Assembly: GCA_964560975.1 (NCBI GenBank) | Contig: CAZLNE010000042.1 | Location: forward strand, 1 to 16,373 | Direction of reading: 5' to 3' | From: JAAZLA01 sp964560975 | Lineage (GTDB): Bacteria; Spirochaetota; Spirochaetia; Treponematales; Treponemataceae | Length of the DNA stretch: 16,373 nt | Part shown: positions 13,101-16,373 of the stretch, one piece after another | How positions within the stretch are numbered: position 1 is the stretch's first letter | How the letters are laid out: each line of letters begins with the position of its first letter | The notes under the pieces: generated by a model | Told to the model about the DNA's origin: nothing | The model's database searches: none | The model's input: only the letters and a program-made list of their open reading frames with translations | Made by a program: the position numbers and the translations under genes

Positions 13101-16078
13101 TGTACTTTATAAATAAAGGAAAAACAGTCAGCGCATACGCAAATTTTAAAGGCCCCATAACAGCCCAGCTTGCAGAGCCTAATGTTTTTCTCAATGTAAC
13201 AGTTTCCGGCAATACAGTGAATATTACTGCAAATGAGGTTGGCACATACAATAATATAGTACTAAAGGTGCAGGATAAAGAAGGAAATACCTATCTTTCT
13301 GAACCGGTTAGTATACATGTTGATAATGGAAATCCGAAAATTACTATTGCAGAACCGCTGCAGGCCCAATGGGTTGGCCCGGAGCTGCTTTTAAAAGGAT
13401 CTGTTCAGGAAGAAACAGAACTTGCAGGACTCATGTATAGTATAGACGAGGGTCAGTCCTGGTTTGCTATAGAAACAGCCAAAAAAGGCGCTATGGAATT
13501 TACTCATACAATAGATTTAGGATTAACCCCGGATGGTCTTACCGTATTGGACTTAAAAGCAATCGATAAGGCTGGAAAAGAAGGATTTTACCATCTTGCC
13601 TTGCATAAAGACACATTGAGCCCGGATGTAAAAGTTGTTCTTCCACGCTCAGGTGATGTTGTAAACGGTGAAACCCGCATAGTTTTTGATGTAAAAGATG
13701 CAGGAAAACTAGTAAAAGCAGAATATGTTGTCGTATCTGATGATGAAAAAAAAGCAGAAGTAAAACGCAACAGTTTAGAGCTGACTCCCTTTATTACAAC
13801 ACTTGTTGGTAGAGGCGAGCAGGCTCTTGAAGACACCATGGTATTTGAATTTACCGATGCTAAGGGAAATGTTACGAGAGTTAATGCGTATGAGTTCATT
13901 GTAGACGCGTACTCTGACCTGCCTATAGCAGAAATACATATTCCAAGCGACAATGAAATTATTACTACAGACTTTGTAATATCCGGTGTTGTATATGATG
14001 ACGATGGATCTTCAAAAATCTGGTATAAGATAGATAACGGCGAGTTTATTTCGCTTGACGGATACGGAAGCAGTTATTCAATACCAATTTCTCTTTCTTC
14101 AATGACAGACAACGAACACACTGTTACCGTGTATGCCGAAGACATGTTTGGAATTATTGGTGAAGCTGTTGTAAGACCGTTTAGAATATCGCTCGAAGAA
14201 CCAAAAGGTGCAGTTGAAACACCAACTATCGATTTGACTGTAAAAGACAGAGTTCAAATTACAGGATGGGCAAGCGATGCAAACGGAATCTCTCTCGTTC
14301 AAGTTTCTGTAGATAACGGCAGTTCATTTAATGATGTAATAGGTACAGAAGAATGGAAATACGAGTTTGACACCAAGGTTATTCAGGATGGAACTCACGT
14401 AGTATTCTTAAAGGTTTGGGATAATTACAATATTCAGGCACTCTATTCGAGCCTTATTAATATAGATAATACCAAACCCGATATTTCTCTGGAATTGCCT
14501 ATAGATGATTCCAAGACCACTGGAACCCTGTTTTTCTCAGGTCAAACTACAGATAACATAGGCTTAACTAAGCTTTATGCGCAAATACGCAATCTTGATT
14601 CTAAACAGTCTCCAGTTCCGCAAAACCTTGCTTATTTGGAATTTGTACCCGATGAGATCATTACTAAGGGTATTGACATATCTGCCTTAAGTGATGGATT
14701 CTATAATATAGAAATGACCGGCGAGGATGCCGGCGGTAATATAACTCGTGTATCTAGAAATATACAGCTGCTTAAGGGAACAGATTTAGTGTCTATAGAC
14801 ATTCTGTATCCATTAAACGGCGAGCATGTTCAGGGTATGTTCAATCTTTACGGAAAGGTTTATTCCGAAAAGCCGATGGACACACTCGTTCTTTATATTG
14901 ATAACGAGGATACAGGAACTGCCGAGATAACTGAGTCCGGCTACTTCTTATTTACCCTTTCTCCTGAAATTATTGCAGAAGGTAACCATAAGATCCAAGT
15001 ACGCGGATTATTGGAAGGCTCCAGAGTAGTAAGTTCAGAAGAGCAAAATGTAAACTATAAACCAAGCGGCCCCTGGGTAACTATAGACAATTTTACGATG
15101 GGCGACTTTGCTTTTGACAGACCGTATCTGGAAGGTAACGCAGGTTATGCTTTTACAGAAACGGAATTGCTCGCTCTACAGGATAAAGCTACACCAAAAG
15201 ATGTACGACAGGCTTTACTTGCAAAGAGCGTACACTATATTGAAATAAGCTTTGACAATGGTAAGACCTTTGAAAAGATTGGAACGAAGCGCAAATGGCG
15301 TTATAGAGTAGAAAATGAAGATATGAGTGCCGGTTATCATTTTATGGTGGTACGTGCAGTCATGAGAAATGGAGAATCGGCGGTAACGAGAACAATCATC
15401 CAGATTGACAAAACCGCACCTACAATTAAGATTATTTCACCCGAAGAGGGCGGCCGATTTAACGAGTTTATAGAGTTTGCAGGCCTGACAAACGATGATG
15501 TTTCATTAAAGAGTGTAACACTGGCATTGCGAAGCGGCGACAAGGCATCATACGAAGTACCTGCATTCATTCAAGGATTGTATTTTGACTGGCACTTCTG
15601 GGGTGCTTCTTTATGGGACATTGGAGCGGGCTTAACCTTCTTCGATGATAACGTAAAACTGCAGCTTCAGTTTGGTCAATTTACAGAAGAGCAGTGGGGG
15701 CTTTTTTCTGAAGAACCATTCCGGTATGGCGGAAATGTTATTGGAGGAAAGCTCTTGGCAAATATTGGAACAGTACCGTTCCGGTATTTCTTTGGTCCAA
15801 ACTGGGAATGGCTTTCTGCTAACCTTACCTTAGGGGCAAACTTCTCTATGTTTACACAAACACAGAGCGGATCGCCTCAAATGCTTTCTGCAGTGTTAGC
15901 ACAGATTGAGTTCCCAAGAGTTACCATACCTAAGCAAAAGATGTTTAGAACTTTTGCTTTCTATACAGAGGGACAGCTTTGGTTTATTCCGACCGATATT
16001 GAATCTATTGATCCGAATAATCCAATTCCGAAAATAGTACCGCAGATTAGTGGCGGAATACGAATTAACGTATTCTAA
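10124..16078 (+). CDS. Giant secreted Ig-like repeat protein with C-terminal beta-barrel-like domain
   Basis: The product has 1984 residues. A type I signal peptide (MNKKLLIVLSFLIVFSSLFA|SG) lacks a lipobox Cys. From about residue 74 there are Big_17/bacterial-Ig-like modules of about 90-100 residues, each with signatures such as DNTAPEVIITYP, GTIADGNGIKSLSYSLDGG and EGSHTISVYGIDDKG. They lie at about 74-465 and again about 1066-1815, with a more divergent stretch between. From Y1820 to the end the sequence changes to alternating aromatic/hydrophobic strands (LYFDWHFWGASLWDIGAGL, WLSANLTLGANFSMF, TFAFYTEGQLWF) and ends GGIRINVF, with a terminal Phe like outer-membrane barrels. Only one Cys was noticed (GTCIDD). 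AGGA at 10112-10115 favours ATG 10124 over in-frame ATG 10088. A lipoprotein gene follows 14 nt downstream. It is probably a surface or periplasmic envelope protein; its function is unknown. Confidence 0.85.
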   Translation: MNKKLLIVLSFLIVFSSLFASGKKETTERSVEELESWQETFDINDKKAGKYNILITATDKGGNVALGGPFNIFIDPESDLPVSGITNPRSDMRVPGNLNIVGTCIDDDAVGRVEIVLDGDKDNPIVAEGTDFWSYFLDTTQLEEGSHTISVYGIDDKGIVGHEQTVTWHLDRRQPHTKVENYAMGALVSGRIKLTGTIADGNGIKSLSYSLDGGRNFEPVSIAEDKKNKAWTFSLPLNTLQMKDGASVAWFKAVDLQGTSGLYSYLYFVDNTAPEVIITYPSETDTVNGIFSAAGVAKDTIVVQSLSWTFGAKSGVFELIPGNPYWNLDLDVRGVTSKTQDLIISAQDTAGNITVLKRKVLINNEADKAAVTISSPAAGQLYEDKIVLRGIAADDDGVSEIYYSIDNGPSVSLASEGVFSTEINMDLSAPLAVGPHTVKVWVKDIHGIEGNPVVVPFTITGLAPEFTERTVYKGKRGGDETVAYTNGIEIHPEYEAVYTTKISSLSGLASVSWSFTGQSTQQKDFTGVKGTSTVAIPIQNTLWGSTNVLITATDVYGRQTQEVANFYVTNLTKTRGETAVVFSDSNISESGLVYFDGKDTITGYFTGGIAASARIVPSTPFASVRLQDNILTLVPGTATGLSDRFRVEVTTDQGIVYNSRYLQFQTPVAPPVIDIRNNNMVYDGLLDFSLNGTITGRLPLASASYRILTANTPAPEWQVLPVSSVSTFSINIKSSAFTDGMTVIEFQAVDTGNNVSHNAVFVRKITPLPAESKSTTQPFSRPVISWFDGADVYYGTTYSGVVTLQSLTIGTESVTSNYNPINGIIKRESLKAGDTIVELKIADEAAKPISSRYTAKKDTNAVIQFVSANGVPYKSGVKVPVLYPSDNSKNETMLVAVTSDFPITSFAYSIANGPQVRITPKKSVENPALYEAEIPLKGLSAVLTDISVAVETSRGKPVSKKGTISIVREKNFTEIQDERKVYWQERKQNEASLYFINKGKTVSAYANFKGPITAQLAEPNVFLNVTVSGNTVNITANEVGTYNNIVLKVQDKEGNTYLSEPVSIHVDNGNPKITIAEPLQAQWVGPELLLKGSVQEETELAGLMYSIDEGQSWFAIETAKKGAMEFTHTIDLGLTPDGLTVLDLKAIDKAGKEGFYHLALHKDTLSPDVKVVLPRSGDVVNGETRIVFDVKDAGKLVKAEYVVVSDDEKKAEVKRNSLELTPFITTLVGRGEQALEDTMVFEFTDAKGNVTRVNAYEFIVDAYSDLPIAEIHIPSDNEIITTDFVISGVVYDDDGSSKIWYKIDNGEFISLDGYGSSYSIPISLSSMTDNEHTVTVYAEDMFGIIGEAVVRPFRISLEEPKGAVETPTIDLTVKDRVQITGWASDANGISLVQVSVDNGSSFNDVIGTEEWKYEFDTKVIQDGTHVVFLKVWDNYNIQALYSSLINIDNTKPDISLELPIDDSKTTGTLFFSGQTTDNIGLTKLYAQIRNLDSKQSPVPQNLAYLEFVPDEIITKGIDISALSDGFYNIEMTGEDAGGNITRVSRNIQLLKGTDLVSIDILYPLNGEHVQGMFNLYGKVYSEKPMDTLVLYIDNEDTGTAEITESGYFLFTLSPEIIAEGNHKIQVRGLLEGSRVVSSEEQNVNYKPSGPWVTIDNFTMGDFAFDRPYLEGNAGYAFTETELLALQDKATPKDVRQALLAKSVHYIEISFDNGKTFEKIGTKRKWRYRVENEDMSAGYHFMVVRAVMRNGESAVTRTIIQIDKTAPTIKIISPEEGGRFNEFIEFAGLTNDDVSLKSVTLALRSGDKASYEVPAFIQGLYFDWHFWGASLWDIGAGLTFFDDNVKLQLQFGQFTEEQWGLFSEEPFRYGGNVIGGKLLANIGTVPFRYFFGPNWEWLSANLTLGANFSMFTQTQSGSPQMLSAVLAQIEFPRVTIPKQKMFRTFAFYTEGQLWFIPTDIESIDPNNPIPKIVPQISGGIRINVF

Positions 16079-16092
16079 ACCAGGAGAAGTAT

Positions 16093-16373
16093 ATGAAGAA
16101 TGCACAAAAAAAAGGATTAATGATTATAGCAGTTTTAGCTATAGTACCAGTTATCTTTTTAACAAACTGTAAGGTTGGTTTAGGTACCGCTGTAGATACC
16201 AAAGCCCCTTCAGTCACAATAACGTATCCTCCCACTAATAGTATTATTCGAGATACCTTTGTCATGAGCGGTACTGCAGAAGATGAAACAGGCATAGCGT
16301 CGGTTAGTGTTGTGTTAACGAAGCTGCCCTCATCATCCGGCGTCAAGTCTGCTCCAATTTCCGGATCGGTAGA
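16093..16373 (+). CDS. Ig-repeat lipoprotein, 5' part only
   Basis: The frame is open from ATG 16093 to the window edge (93 full codons), so this is a partial gene. AGGAG (16082-16086) lies 6 nt before the ATG. The N-terminus has a basic start (MKNAQKK), a hydrophobic core and FLTN|C26, a relaxed lipobox of the kind spirochaetes use, so it should be lipid-anchored. After a short linker the first Ig-like module begins (DTKAPSVTITYPPTNS, MSGTAEDETGIASVSVVL), the same family as in the preceding giant protein. It lies 14 nt after that gene, so they form an operon and probably act together in the envelope. The full length and number of modules are not visible. Confidence 0.85.
   Translation, partial: MKNAQKKGLMIIAVLAIVPVIFLTNCKVGLGTAVDTKAPSVTITYPPTNSIIRDTFVMSGTAEDETGIASVSVVLTKLPSSSGVKSAPISGSV

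Noticed and set aside
13588..13953. Minus-strand open frame rich in Ser/Thr opposite the Ig gene
   Set aside because: Its composition is the reverse complement of the Ig repeats; no start signal and no recognisable domain.

Overview
The window reads as a chromosomal segment of a spirochaete, most likely an oral or host-associated Treponema. I infer this from moderate-to-low G+C, treponemal-looking proteins (a membrane-anchored LuxR-type regulator, a SlyD with a metal-binding tail, large Ig-repeat secreted proteins, a lipoprotein with a relaxed lipobox), and the parA/parB neighbourhood with a DRTGG-like protein and a Methyltransf_32-like enzyme beside it. No database search was run, so the genus is an inference. 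No rRNA, tRNA, CRISPR array or intact mobile element was seen.

Layout. 1-800: a secreted TPR protein (+) converging on, and overlapping by 17 bp, an EamA/DMT transporter (-, 775-1704). 1753-2694: a Gx/ECF-S-like membrane protein with an extra C-terminal membrane domain (+). 2770-4158: SlyD-type peptidyl-prolyl isomerase and a six-TM LuxR-type regulator, both on the minus strand and each with its own promoter. 4159-4532: a gene-free, hairpin-rich stretch holding a 30-bp near-perfect palindrome, a UUCG-loop terminator, a decayed reading frame and a second terminator whose stem is also the last codons of the next gene. 4533-6635: a minus-strand pair, Nfu-type Fe-S scaffold followed by the Fe-S enzyme YgiQ. 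6694-8272: a minus-strand pair, DRTGG-like protein followed by an SAM methyltransferase. 8333-9986: parA-parB (+), divergent from the previous pair across a 60-bp gap and overlapping each other by 8 bp. 10124-16373: an export operon, a 1984-residue protein of Ig-like repeats ending in a beta-barrel-like domain, then an Ig-repeat lipoprotein cut by the window edge.

How they work together. parAB should serve chromosome origin segregation. Nfu is well placed to supply Fe-S clusters to YgiQ. The last two genes probably form one cell-envelope system, in which a long Ig-repeat protein with a membrane-barrel terminus is made with an Ig-repeat lipoprotein.

The most notable signals are: (a) four genes whose -10 box lies 6-7 nt before the start codon with no Shine-Dalgarno sequence, predicting leaderless mRNAs; (b) the Ig-repeat/beta-barrel protein and its lipoprotein partner; (c) the structured intergenic stretch at 4159-4532; and (d) a perfect palindrome linking the -10 box and start codon of parA.
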